From Candidatus Zhuqueibacterota bacterium (GTDB lineage Bacteria; Zhuqueibacterota; Zhuqueibacteria; Residuimicrobiales; Residuimicrobiaceae): 15,346 bases of DNA. The position numbers and the translations under genes were made by a program. The stretch covers positions 1-15,346 of the forward strand of contig JAFGSU010000383.1 in the NCBI GenBank assembly GCA_016934435.1, in the 5' to 3' direction. Position 1 is the stretch's first letter, and the number at the start of each line of letters is the position of its first letter. This document shows, in pieces, positions 1-6,876 of the stretch. The notes below the pieces were generated by a model that saw nothing but the letters and a program-made list of their open reading frames with translations, searched no databases and was not told the DNA's origin.

Positions 1-2693
1 TAATCCGTTACGACCACTTCCTTTTGATTATTGAAACACCAGACGGCAAGATGGTTTTCATCGTCAAGAGGAAGTGTAAATTCGGGCATCGTTTCGCCTT
101 TTTCTTTCGTTGCCGGAAAAATAAGGAGCTGCTTCTCTTCCTGAAACAAGCCGATGCCAAATACAGTGGCGTCCATCAGATTGTTGACGTTTTCATATAC
201 CGTATTAATGATCTCTTTGATGGATAAATTATCGGTAATATCTCTGCCAATGCGGCTGAGCTGTTCGACATTGTCCTTTTGCGATTTGATTTCCGCCGTT
301 CGTTCCTGGACAATTTTTTCCAACGTTTTGCTGCGTTCCTGTAGCTGCCGGGTACGGAGTCGTACCAATCCCCAGAGTAATCCTCCGCCCAGGAGAAGAT
401 AGACGAGCCACGCCCAGAATGTTGAATACCAGGGGCGTAGAATAGTGAAAGCATAAACAGCCGGTTTACTTTCCTGATTATTGATATTCCGGGCTTTGAC
501 GACAAACCGATATTTTCCCGGCGGAATATTGGTATAGGTGCGCTTGTTTTCACGGCTCCAGTCCGACCAGCGTTCATCAAATCCTTCGAGCCTGGTTTGA
601 AATTCATTGGCGCCGGGATGAATATAAGACGGCATGGCAAATTCAAAATGCAGTTCATTAAGTTTGAAGGGCAACCTGGTTTCTACTGTATGACCGACGG
701 ATGCCGCACCGTGATAGATGATCGAATCGTCGGCAGTGGCAACCTGCCGGATCAGGCTGGCGCCGGGCGGAATCAACTTGTCAGCGCCGGATATGTATTG
801 GAATACATAATTGACCACGCCAAACCAGATGGTTCCATTCTTTTCCGCATAAAAACTCCAAACCGGCTCATCGCCAAAGCGCGACATGGGCTGGCGCTCA
901 AGCTCATACCCGCTGTTCGCATTTTTTTGCAGAACAACGGTTTCATCCCCCAGATTCGCCCAGATGTTGCCATTGGCTGCTCCGGCGATAACGCCTTCCG
1001 CCGCATTTCTGCCCAAAACAACGTCGGCAAAAAGCGGAGCGGGCTCAAATGTGTGGCGCGATTCGTCGAAGCGAAGCACGCCCTGCGCTGATGTAAAGAA
1101 AAGATTTTCGGCCGCAAAAAAAACAAACATCGTTCCTGCAGGCAGATTCTGTTCGGAACCGAAACGCTCCACCATTGCCACGTTGAACTGGTAGTCCGGA
1201 GTCTTGATGCGGACAGCCCCTTCGTCAAAGGTGCCGAACCAGAAAACACCGGCTTCCGGTTCGGCAATGGTTTGTACGTATTCATGAATGCCGGAAATCC
1301 GTCCGACTAAACTAAATCTATTTGAATTTTTGGCGTCATAGCGCAGGATGGAAACTCCATCTATCAGTCCCGCAAGGATCAATGTGCTGTCCTGCCGGCA
1401 TGGATGCAGACAAGTCACACCACCGCCGATTGATTTACCGGACAAGGCAATCCAGGCCTTTTTCTCCTTTACTCCGAGAATGCCGTTTCCCGCGCATGCA
1501 AACAATTCCCCGCCGATCTGTTTCAACTGAAAGACCTGATTTCTGGTTTCAGGCGGTCCTGCGACATACCTGAATTCGGAATCCTGGTCGAGATAAACCA
1601 CACCGTCGTTGATGGCGGCATACAGGATGTGATCATATCGGAGAAAGCTGTTGGCGACAGAACCACTGGGAATTGAAAATCGCGAAAGGGGTGAATCATA
1701 TTCCAGGATAGCGATACCGCCATCCATACCCACCCACAGATTTTTTTGCCGGTCCACATAAAGCGACTGGATGGTGTTGGATGTCAGTTTTGAATATTTT
1801 GTGAAACGGGATACCAGTTTTCCGGACGTATCGATCACAAGAACTCCAGCCGAAAAGGTGGCTAAAGCAAAATTGCCATCAGGAAGCACAACGCCGGTAA
1901 CCAAGATTAAACGGCAAAGCTGTTCATCCGCTTCTGTAGGAAACGGTTCGAATGTTTTGCCATCCCACAGAAAAAGCGCCATGTTTGATGTCCCTATGAG
2001 ATATCTGCCGTGATGGCCGGAAAAAGGAAGAATAAAAGATATCCGGGAATCCGCGAACCGCTCACTGCCGGGGATAAGCTGCAATATCTCATTCTGCATT
2101 TTCATCAGGCCAGTTCCCCGTTCATAGACATACAGCGCCTGATCGATCCAATAAGAATCGCGAAAGCTTTTTTCGGGTTGCCATGTTTTGACGTCCCATT
2201 GTATTGGTTCGCCTTCTTTGGAGGTTGCGGGCGCGATGGGACGGAAACGAAACAGCTTTTCTGTTGCCTGAAAGTAGATCCCGTCCGGTGTGGCGTGCGC
2301 GTATAATACGGACGTGAATGTCCGATCTTTTTCTTTGATCCATTCCAGCAGGGAGACATATTGCAAGTCTCCGGTTTCATCTGGCTGCAGATACCCAAGT
2401 TCTGCGCCGCAGCCCACGTAGATGCGTCCGGTGCTGTCTTTGGCAAAGGAGCGCGCAAAAGAGTTGTTCGGTGCCTGAATCAAGCGCCATGCCGCACCAT
2501 CAAATTCCTGCACGCCATAGCCGTTGCCGATGTACAGGATGCCCCGATCATCCTGTATGAATGCCCAGTTCTGGTAATGTCCGCCGGTCTCTTTGGCTGT
2601 GTAGACCGTCATGAAGGGCTTGCCGATTTCTGAGGCAAAAGCACTAAATCCCGCCATGAGAACGATGATCAAAAATAAGGCTGGTTTTTTCAT
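1..2693 (-). CDS. Membrane sensor with two-component-regulator propeller, Y_Y_Y and GAF domains (3' end off window)
   Basis: I translated this strand by hand from the ATG at 2693: 897 codons stay open to the window edge, so the gene is intact here and its C-terminus is missing. Residues 1-20 form a signal peptide (MKKPALFLIIVLMAGFSAFA). Residues about 25-640 are a beta-propeller-like region with repeated W/F-G and LWVGMDGG-type strands, as in reg_prop sensors. Residues about 675-752 are a Y_Y_Y domain (EGFDERWSDWS, then YTNIPPGKYRF). A membrane helix lies at about 757-777, a coiled coil at 780-812, and a GAF-like domain begins near 815. The family usually senses a periplasmic ligand, often a glycan product, and signals through a cytoplasmic output (histidine kinase, PP2C phosphatase or cyclase). 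The output domain is beyond the window, so calling it a kinase would be a guess. An AAGG ribosome-binding site lies 8 bases before the start. Confidence 0.88.
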   Translation of the reverse strand, partial: MKKPALFLIIVLMAGFSAFASEIGKPFMTVYTAKETGGHYQNWAFIQDDRGILYIGNGYGVQEFDGAAWRLIQAPNNSFARSFAKDSTGRIYVGCGAELGYLQPDETGDLQYVSLLEWIKEKDRTFTSVLYAHATPDGIYFQATEKLFRFRPIAPATSKEGEPIQWDVKTWQPEKSFRDSYWIDQALYVYERGTGLMKMQNEILQLIPGSERFADSRISFILPFSGHHGRYLIGTSNMALFLWDGKTFEPFPTEADEQLCRLILVTGVVLPDGNFALATFSAGVLVIDTSGKLVSRFTKYSKLTSNTIQSLYVDRQKNLWVGMDGGIAILEYDSPLSRFSIPSGSVANSFLRYDHILYAAINDGVVYLDQDSEFRYVAGPPETRNQVFQLKQIGGELFACAGNGILGVKEKKAWIALSGKSIGGGVTCLHPCRQDSTLILAGLIDGVSILRYDAKNSNRFSLVGRISGIHEYVQTIAEPEAGVFWFGTFDEGAVRIKTPDYQFNVAMVERFGSEQNLPAGTMFVFFAAENLFFTSAQGVLRFDESRHTFEPAPLFADVVLGRNAAEGVIAGAANGNIWANLGDETVVLQKNANSGYELERQPMSRFGDEPVWSFYAEKNGTIWFGVVNYVFQYISGADKLIPPGASLIRQVATADDSIIYHGAASVGHTVETRLPFKLNELHFEFAMPSYIHPGANEFQTRLEGFDERWSDWSRENKRTYTNIPPGKYRFVVKARNINNQESKPAVYAFTILRPWYSTFWAWLVYLLLGGGLLWGLVRLRTRQLQERSKTLEKIVQERTAEIKSQKDNVEQLSRIGRDITDNLSIKEIINTVYENVNNLMDATVFGIGLFQEEKQLLIFPATKEKGETMPEFTLPLDDENHLAVWCFNNQKEVVVTD

Positions 2694-2703
2694 TTATTCA
2701 CCC

Positions 2704-2917
2704 TTAAAGGATTTGTTGCTTTAATGCACAAAAATCAATCGGCTTGGTAATATATTGAGAAACATGCCACTGATTCAGCGTTTCCTCATGCCGTTTCCTG
2801 AATCTATAGAAGATCCGGAAGTGAATTAGTTGCGTCGCAAAAGATTTGAGCGAAACAGGTATCAGAGTGCGCATGAGTTGATCAATCACCACAAAGTTGA
2901 TAAATTCCAAGGCCTTT
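2704..2917 (-). pseudogene. Relic of a response-regulator receiver domain (C-terminal part)
   Basis: Directly after the radA stop codon, another minus-strand frame reads through about 70 codons to a TAA at 2706-2704 and looks like the second half of a CheY-like receiver. In order it shows an alpha2-like KALEFI, a beta3-like FVVIDQLM (the D would be the phospho-acceptor), an alpha3-like SLKSFATQL, a segment KRHEETLNQW at alpha4, and a clear beta5/alpha5 ending SQYITKPIDFCALKQQIL with the conserved Lys-Pro. The first half (beta1, the acidic pair) is absent, a few residues between alpha2 and beta3 seem deleted, and there is no convincing start. I infer a truncated gene remnant rather than a working regulator. 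It lies 10 bases before the sensor gene, so the two may once have been a pair. A chance resemblance cannot be excluded without a profile search. Confidence 0.5.
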
Positions 2918-4285
2918 CTACTGCAACACCGTCTCCAGGGCCTCAGCCACCTTATCAACCGCAAAAATATGGATGGAAGTGGATTGGGGGAGATGTTTTT
3001 TGTTCCCCTTTGGAATCACGGCGCGCTGAAAGCCCATTTTTGCCGCCTCCGCCAGACGCGCTTCGATGTGCGACACGGCGCGCAATTCGCCGCCCAATCC
3101 GATTTCGCCGATCAATACTGCCTGCGCATCGATGACGCGGTTGCGCATGCTCGAAGCGATGCAGGCCACCACGCCCAGATCGGCGGCGGTCTCGTCGACG
3201 CGAAATCCGCCGACGGCATTGACGTACACATCCATGGCGCCCACACGATAATCCAGCCGTTTCTCCAGCACCGCCAACAGCATCTGGATGCGCTTGATGT
3301 CAAAGCCGGTGGTATTGCGCTGCGACATGCCGTAATTGGAGGGACTAACCAGCGCCTGGATTTCCAGCAAAATGGGCCGCGTGCCTTCCATGCAGCAGAT
3401 AACCGAGGAGCCGCTGGTCTCCAATCGCCGCTCCGATAAAAATACTTTGGACGGATTGGGCACATCGCGCAAGCCGCGCTCGGTCATCTCAAAGACGCCG
3501 ATTTCGCGGGTCGAGCCGAACCGATTCTTGGCGGCCCGCAAAATGCGATAAAACTGATCGCGATCGCCCTCGAACAGCAGCAAAGCATCCACCATGTGCT
3601 CCAGAACTTTGGGACCGGCCAGCAAACCTTCCTTGGTCACATGACCGACGAGAAGAACGGGAATATGATCCTTCTTGGCCACCTGGATCAGACGCAGGGT
3701 ACACTCGCGCACCTGACTGACGCTGCCGGGAAAGCTCTGCAACAGCGATGTGTAAACGGTCTGGATGGAATCGATCACCACCATTCGCGGCGCCATCTGT
3801 GCGATCACATTCAAGATGCTTTCCTGCTCCGTCTCCGCCAGTATGAAAAGATGCTCGGAAGTCAGTCCCAGCCGCTGTGCGCGCATTTTGGTCTGCTGCG
3901 CCGATTCCTCGCCTGTAACGTAAAGCACGGGAAAATCGGCGCGACTGAGGCCGGCCGCTTCCTGCAGCAACAGCGTCGATTTGCCGATACCCGGATCGCC
4001 GCCGATGAGCACTACCGATCCTAGCACGATGCCGCCGCCCAAAACCCGGTTAAATTCCGGGCTGATGGTTTCCAAACGCGGCATCATATCCGTACTGACC
4101 GCGTCGAGTGCAATGGCCGTCGACGGTACGTTTTTCAGCGAAGATGCCTGCGCACGGGATCTGGGTTGCAGCTCTTCGACATACGTGTTCCAGGCTTCAC
4201 ATGCCGGACACTTGCCCTGCCAGCGCGGTGATACATTGCCGCAATTCTGACAGACAAACTGTGTTTTTACTCTATCTTTCGCCAT
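2918..4285 (-). CDS. radA: DNA repair protein RadA
   Basis: RadA (Sms) is a RecA-like, DnaB-type ATPase that promotes branch migration of recombination intermediates in the cytoplasm. The 455-residue length is normal for the family. Visible in order: a four-cysteine zinc finger (C12, C15, C26, C29 in CQNCG and CPACE), a Walker A loop GGDPGIGKS at 95-103, a Walker B-like strand MVVIDSIQT near 168-176, the family-specific KNRFG motif at 253-257, and a C-terminal Lon-protease-like domain with GEIGLGGELR at 393-402. The ATG at 4285 is directly followed by the expected MAKDR start. There is no strong Shine-Dalgarno sequence before it, which is common in FCB bacteria. It is transcribed away from the lipoprotein gene on the other side of a 462-base gap. 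Confidence 0.97.
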   Translation of the reverse strand: MAKDRVKTQFVCQNCGNVSPRWQGKCPACEAWNTYVEELQPRSRAQASSLKNVPSTAIALDAVSTDMMPRLETISPEFNRVLGGGIVLGSVVLIGGDPGIGKSTLLLQEAAGLSRADFPVLYVTGEESAQQTKMRAQRLGLTSEHLFILAETEQESILNVIAQMAPRMVVIDSIQTVYTSLLQSFPGSVSQVRECTLRLIQVAKKDHIPVLLVGHVTKEGLLAGPKVLEHMVDALLLFEGDRDQFYRILRAAKNRFGSTREIGVFEMTERGLRDVPNPSKVFLSERRLETSGSSVICCMEGTRPILLEIQALVSPSNYGMSQRNTTGFDIKRIQMLLAVLEKRLDYRVGAMDVYVNAVGGFRVDETAADLGVVACIASSMRNRVIDAQAVLIGEIGLGGELRAVSHIEARLAEAAKMGFQRAVIPKGNKKHLPQSTSIHIFAVDKVAEALETVLQ

Positions 4286-4555
4286 TGGTCATAAAAACAT
4301 TGATTCAATGCCAACAGGTTAAAACGTTAACCGGGTGGGTGGCACATTATCTGCTCAGTTCGCAATTTAACACAGGATTTAGGTAAAATAAAAACCACAA
4401 AGAAGCATAATCGCAAATAGTAATCGCCGGTTACTTTTCAGGTCTTTGTTCTTCGCGATTCGTGCACTTTGTGGCGCCTTTATGCAACAATTGTTAAATT
4501 TGTGACTAAAGTATCAAAATCTCGGTAAAAAGTCAAGCCAATTCTCAGAGCACAC
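4286..4555. other. Divergent intergenic region, radA side
   Basis: This AT-rich stretch separates the divergent radA and lipoprotein genes. I see no coding frame with a good start. It holds the inverted repeat at 4395-4474, a 10-base palindrome AACAATTGTT at 4486-4495, and presumably the radA promoter. I could not pick a convincing radA promoter: a minus-strand GATAAT near 4347-4352 has no good -35 partner. Confidence 0.5.
4395..4474. repeat. Imperfect inverted repeat, arms of 20 bases
   Basis: The left arm at 4395-4414 reads CCACAAAG, six bases, AATCGC. The right arm at 4455-4474 is its complement: GCGATT, six bases, CTTTGTGG. The two six-base gaps have equal length, so 14 of 20 positions pair in register around a 40-base loop. 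CCACAAAG-type arms resemble short dispersed intergenic repeats seen in many bacterial genomes, but I cannot test copy number here. It has no U-run, so it is not a normal intrinsic terminator. Confidence 0.55.
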
Positions 4556-4584
4556 TTGACAAAAACGATTTATTTTATTAGATT
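4556..4584 (+). promoter_or_regulatory. Sigma70-type promoter for the lipoprotein gene
   Basis: A perfect -35 hexamer TTGACA at 4556-4561 is followed by a 17-base AT-rich spacer and a -10-like TAGATT at 4579-4584 (4 of 6 to TATAAT). Transcription would begin near 4591 and leave a leader of roughly 150 bases before the lipoprotein start. This is the best promoter in the window by sequence. FCB housekeeping sigma factors often prefer a different motif, so use in this organism is an inference. Confidence 0.55.
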
Positions 4585-4651
4585 AAAAGCAATAAAATTC
4601 AACTTTCCAGATTCGGTTTTAGCCCGCGAACTGAAAAGCGCCACCCACAGG

Positions 4652-4689
4652 ATTACCTGATTAACCTGCAGGCATCGAATCGGTGTAAT
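4652..4689 (+). promoter_or_regulatory. Possible hairpin in the lipoprotein leader
   Basis: ATTAC at 4652-4656 pairs with GTAAT at 4685-4689, and GATT at 4659-4662 pairs with AATC at 4678-4681. The stem encloses the 8-base palindrome CCTGCAGG at 4665-4672. It lies inside the predicted 5' leader and ends about 50 bases before the start. No known riboswitch class is recognised. Confidence 0.3.
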
Positions 4690-4747
4690 TTACGGTTGAA
4701 TCCCTAAATCGTGTGCCATTCTTAACAAGTGGAGTAAATTGCCAAGA

Positions 4748-5140
4748 ATGAAGACTGAATTGCTCATCAGATGGTTCGCTCTCTCCTTTTTATTGATCGT
4801 CATCGGCCTGGCTTCATGCCAGAGTCAAAATAACAAACTTTCCGATCAAAGAGTCCGTGATTTTGCCATGGTGTATTCAGAGTATCTGGCAGCCATCGCT
4901 TCCGACACCAGTAGCGCAGAAAAATCAGCCGCTAAACTGCAGCAGTTACTGGATGAAGTACAGATGACGAGAGAAGAGTTCAACAACTGTAAAGAGAGAA
5001 TCGAGCAGGATCCTGTCGCCTTAAAAAAAATGCTCGAAATCGTCAACAACAAGCTGCAGACCATATCACCACCTACAAAAAAATCCGACCGCCCCGAACC
5101 ACCCGTGCAGTCCCTACGCGATAAACCCGGTTTTAGGTGA
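4748..5140 (+). CDS. Small putative lipoprotein, unknown function
   Basis: The 130-residue protein begins MKTELLIRW, followed by a hydrophobic stretch and a clear lipobox LASC with the acylated cysteine at residue 24. It should therefore be exported and lipid-anchored, probably in the outer membrane or facing the periplasm. The mature part is predicted mostly helical and charged (for example LQQLLDEVQMTREEF), then a proline- and lysine-rich tail that may be disordered. I recognise no family. The start is uncertain: an upstream in-frame TTG at 4739 sits 4 bases after a GGAG at 4731-4734, while the ATG at 4748 sits 13 bases after it. I prefer the ATG because it gives a standard lipoprotein signal. 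The next gene on the same strand begins 166 bases downstream, so the two may be co-transcribed. Confidence 0.75.
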   Translation: MKTELLIRWFALSFLLIVIGLASCQSQNNKLSDQRVRDFAMVYSEYLAAIASDTSSAEKSAAKLQQLLDEVQMTREEFNNCKERIEQDPVALKKMLEIVNNKLQTISPPTKKSDRPEPPVQSLRDKPGFR

Positions 5141-5228
5141 ACAACGGATTTAAATTAAAAGTGTGAAGAAATCCCGGGGATATACCGGCAAATCACATAT
5201 CTTTTCCGCAATAGCAAAAAATGTAAGG

Positions 5229-5234
5229 TATAAT
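5229..5234 (+). promoter_or_regulatory. Possible -10 element upstream of the cohesin/dockerin gene
   Basis: A perfect TATAAT lies 72 bases before the preferred ATG at 5307, in a very AT-rich segment. I see no good -35 hexamer at the usual spacing (5206-5211 reads CCGCAA). It may be a weak internal promoter or a chance match. Confidence 0.22.
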
Positions 5235-5306
5235 AATATACAGTGTGAAAAAAGCATTATTCATAGATACTGGAAAACTTGTACACAAAGATTTTGGAAC
5301 CACCTG

Positions 5307-6476
5307 ATGCGTAATGAATATATTCTGCCTATCTGTATCATTCTATTCCTGCCCCTGTTATCCATAACCAATCCAATGGACAACACGACGACCTGGATGC
5401 AAGACCTGTCCGGCGTAGCTCGGGCAGCCGGCAGCAATACGCTCAAAGTGCGCGACGCTTTTGCCATGTCGGGCCAGCAAATCACCATCCATGTGGATGT
5501 AAAAAACGATGATCCCTTTCATAATTATCAATTCGATCTTGTGCTGCCGTCTTGTCTCACCGTATTGACCGGTACCATTCAACTGACCGAGCGCGCGCAG
5601 GATCAGAGCATAAATTGGAATTTGATCGGCGGCAACACCTACCGTTTCATCGCCCTGTCGACTAGCAAATCCCCCTTTATCGGTAATTCAGGGCCGATTT
5701 TGCGCCTGACCTGTCAGGTGAGCGGCACATCGGGCAGTTATGCCCTGACACCTCAGGGGATCACGCTGTTGAACGCCAGCTGGCAGAATATTTTAACCGG
5801 TTCATCCGGTGGGATTTTTACGATTTTCACTCAGCCGGCGCGACTGCGTTTGAAAGCCTGGCTCGAAGGCTGGTACAACAGCGGATGGATGCGCACCGAT
5901 CTGCGCACCTTCGGCGCCCTGCCGTGGACGTCGCCCTACCCGCAGGCCGTGCGCACGGCATCCAGCTTGCCGTTTGATATCGCCGAATGGGGGTTGCTGG
6001 AATTGCGCACAACGCTTAGCGGAGATCCGGTTTACTATCAATCCTACCTGTGGAAAAGCAACGGCCAGCTCTGTGAAATGGACGGCAGCACCATCGACCT
6101 GACCCTCAACATCCCCGCCGGGAGCTATTATATTTTGCTGCATCATCGCAATCATGCTTCCGTGATGAGCGCGACCCCTCAAAGCCTGAGCAGCGGCAGT
6201 GTGTTTTCCTACGATTTTAGCCTTGCCTCGACCCAATATTACGGCCAGGGCGGCAAATCGCTCGGCGGCGGGGTTTACGGCTTGCCGTGCGGCGACATCA
6301 ACAACGATGCCTTTATCTCGTCCCGTGATTATGTCGTTTGGTATCATCGCATGATCCTGCTTCCGTCGGCCGGATATTATGATGAAGATATCAATGGCGA
6401 CCAGTATGTGAACAATGACGATTTTATTTTATGGCAAACGAATGCGCGGGCGGGTCTGCAGTCGCAGGTGCCGTAG
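5307..6476 (+). CDS. Secreted cohesin-domain protein with C-terminal dockerin-like repeats
   Basis: The ATG at 5307 gives 389 residues with a good export signal (MRNEYILPICIILFLPLLSI). The frame is open back to a GTG at 5163, but that 48-residue extension is basic, contains several Cys and Trp, and would bury the signal peptide. From about residue 44 to 175 a cohesin-like beta-sandwich is visible (VDVKNDDPFHNYQFDLVLP, then GPILRLTCQV). Residues about 180-325 form a domain found in FCB secreted proteins (RLKAWLEGWY, then YYILLHHRNHASVMSA). Two EF-hand-type loops follow: DINNDAFISSRD at 330-341 and DINGDQYVNNDD at 361-372. Both have acidic residues at positions 1, 5 and 12 and are followed by a Trp, as in dockerin duplications. 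Such modules mediate calcium-dependent protein-protein contact outside the cell. No enzyme domain is present, so a structural or adhesive role is inferred. Only a weak GGA lies 8 bases before the start. Confidence 0.8.
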   Translation: MRNEYILPICIILFLPLLSITNPMDNTTTWMQDLSGVARAAGSNTLKVRDAFAMSGQQITIHVDVKNDDPFHNYQFDLVLPSCLTVLTGTIQLTERAQDQSINWNLIGGNTYRFIALSTSKSPFIGNSGPILRLTCQVSGTSGSYALTPQGITLLNASWQNILTGSSGGIFTIFTQPARLRLKAWLEGWYNSGWMRTDLRTFGALPWTSPYPQAVRTASSLPFDIAEWGLLELRTTLSGDPVYYQSYLWKSNGQLCEMDGSTIDLTLNIPAGSYYILLHHRNHASVMSATPQSLSSGSVFSYDFSLASTQYYGQGGKSLGGGVYGLPCGDINNDAFISSRDYVVWYHRMILLPSAGYYDEDINGDQYVNNDDFILWQTNARAGLQSQVP

Positions 6477-6516
6477 ATATTAAGCTTGAGGACGTCTTGA
6501 AAGTAATTTTTCCGGC

Positions 6517-6621
6517 GTTTTTGGACTGGGGTTGTTCAAAGTTCGTAAAAAGGTAAAAATTCTACGTTTCGAGTGCCTTCTTCCCCATTTCTCAAGGGGG
6601 GAGAAGGACAGGATGAGGGTG
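6517..6621 (+). repeat. Degenerate intergenic repeat, copy 1
   Basis: The unit starts with TTTTTGGACTGGGGTTGTTC, continues through an A-rich middle and GTGCCTTC, and ends GAGAAGGACAGGATGAGGGT. The same order of blocks occurs in copy 2 (6662-6756): TTTTTGGAC, GGGGCTGTCCAAA, GTGCC, CCTTCC, GAGAAAGATAGGGTAAGGG. Similarity is patchy but collinear over about 100 bases. This suggests an old non-coding dispersed repeat or miniature element rather than a gene. Confidence 0.5.
6576..6607. terminator. GC-rich hairpin between convergent genes
   Basis: CCTTCTTCCCC at 6576-6586 faces GGGGGGAGAAGG at 6596-6607, giving a stem of about 11 pairs with one bulge and a 9-base loop. The stem is strong and lies 100 bases after the cohesin/dockerin stop, but no U-run follows on either strand. 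Use as a terminator is therefore only an inference; it may simply be the core of the repeat unit. Confidence 0.4.
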
Positions 6622-6659
6622 CCAGGATGTTACTTAAAATAGTTAATAGCTGCTATCGT

Positions 6660-6695
6660 ACTTTTTGGACAACCACATGGGGCTGTCCAAAAAGT
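6660..6695. repeat. Perfect 12-base inverted repeat
   Basis: ACTTTTTGGACA at 6660-6671 and TGTCCAAAAAGT at 6684-6695 are exact reverse complements around a 12-base spacer. The motif GGGGCTGTCCAAAAAGT resembles the ends of some insertion sequences and their miniature derivatives, but no transposase is nearby. A related, partly matching GGGGTTGTTCAAAGTTCG occurs at 6528-6544 in copy 1. On RNA it would form a strong hairpin that could also stop transcripts from either side. Confidence 0.6.
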
Positions 6696-6756
6696 CCAAG
6701 AAATCCATAAAAACTAGTGCCGCCTTCCGCTCTATGGAGAAAGATAGGGTAAGGGC
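6662..6756 (+). repeat. Degenerate intergenic repeat, copy 2
   Basis: Second copy of the unit at 6517-6621, with the blocks in the same order and spacing differences of a few bases. Its start contains the 12-base inverted repeat, which copy 1 lacks. The copies have diverged too far to be recent. Confidence 0.45.
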
Positions 6757-6876
6757 AAATATTTGTTATAAATAAATTTAAACTGTATTTGAAAGCCGTC
6801 TGGTTCATCTCAAAGCAGTGTGTCAAATGCGCTCTTCAATACATATTGGACACCCTCACTCCATAATAACCTATAT

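Larger units (their letters stand above)
6477..6876. other. Convergent intergenic region
   Basis: The 400 bases between the cohesin/dockerin gene and the glycosidase gene, which point towards each other, hold no credible coding frame. The content is two degenerate direct repeats (6517-6621 and 6662-6756) and two hairpins (6576-6607 and 6660-6695). The rest, about 6757-6876, is AT-rich with nothing recognisable. Confidence 0.6.

Noticed and set aside
176..2458. Apparent broken pieces of minus-strand reading frames that suggest a frameshifted sensor
   Set aside because: Direct translation from 2693 stays open in one frame to the window edge with family features throughout; the short frames are shadows of it.
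4335..4648. GTGGGTGGC at 4335-4343 and GCCACCCAC at 4640-4648, a perfect 9-base inverted repeat
   Set aside because: With arms 300 bases apart in a 450-base region, such a match is expected by chance fairly often and nothing else extends it.
5163..5306. 48-residue N-terminal extension of the cohesin/dockerin gene from a GTG start
   Set aside because: No ribosome-binding site, odd composition with basic, Cys and Trp residues, and it would bury a good signal peptide that begins at 5307.
5802..6347. 181-codon minus-strand frame inside the cohesin/dockerin gene
   Set aside because: It is the complement of a well-supported gene with signal peptide and EF-hand loops; its own sequence shows no family.
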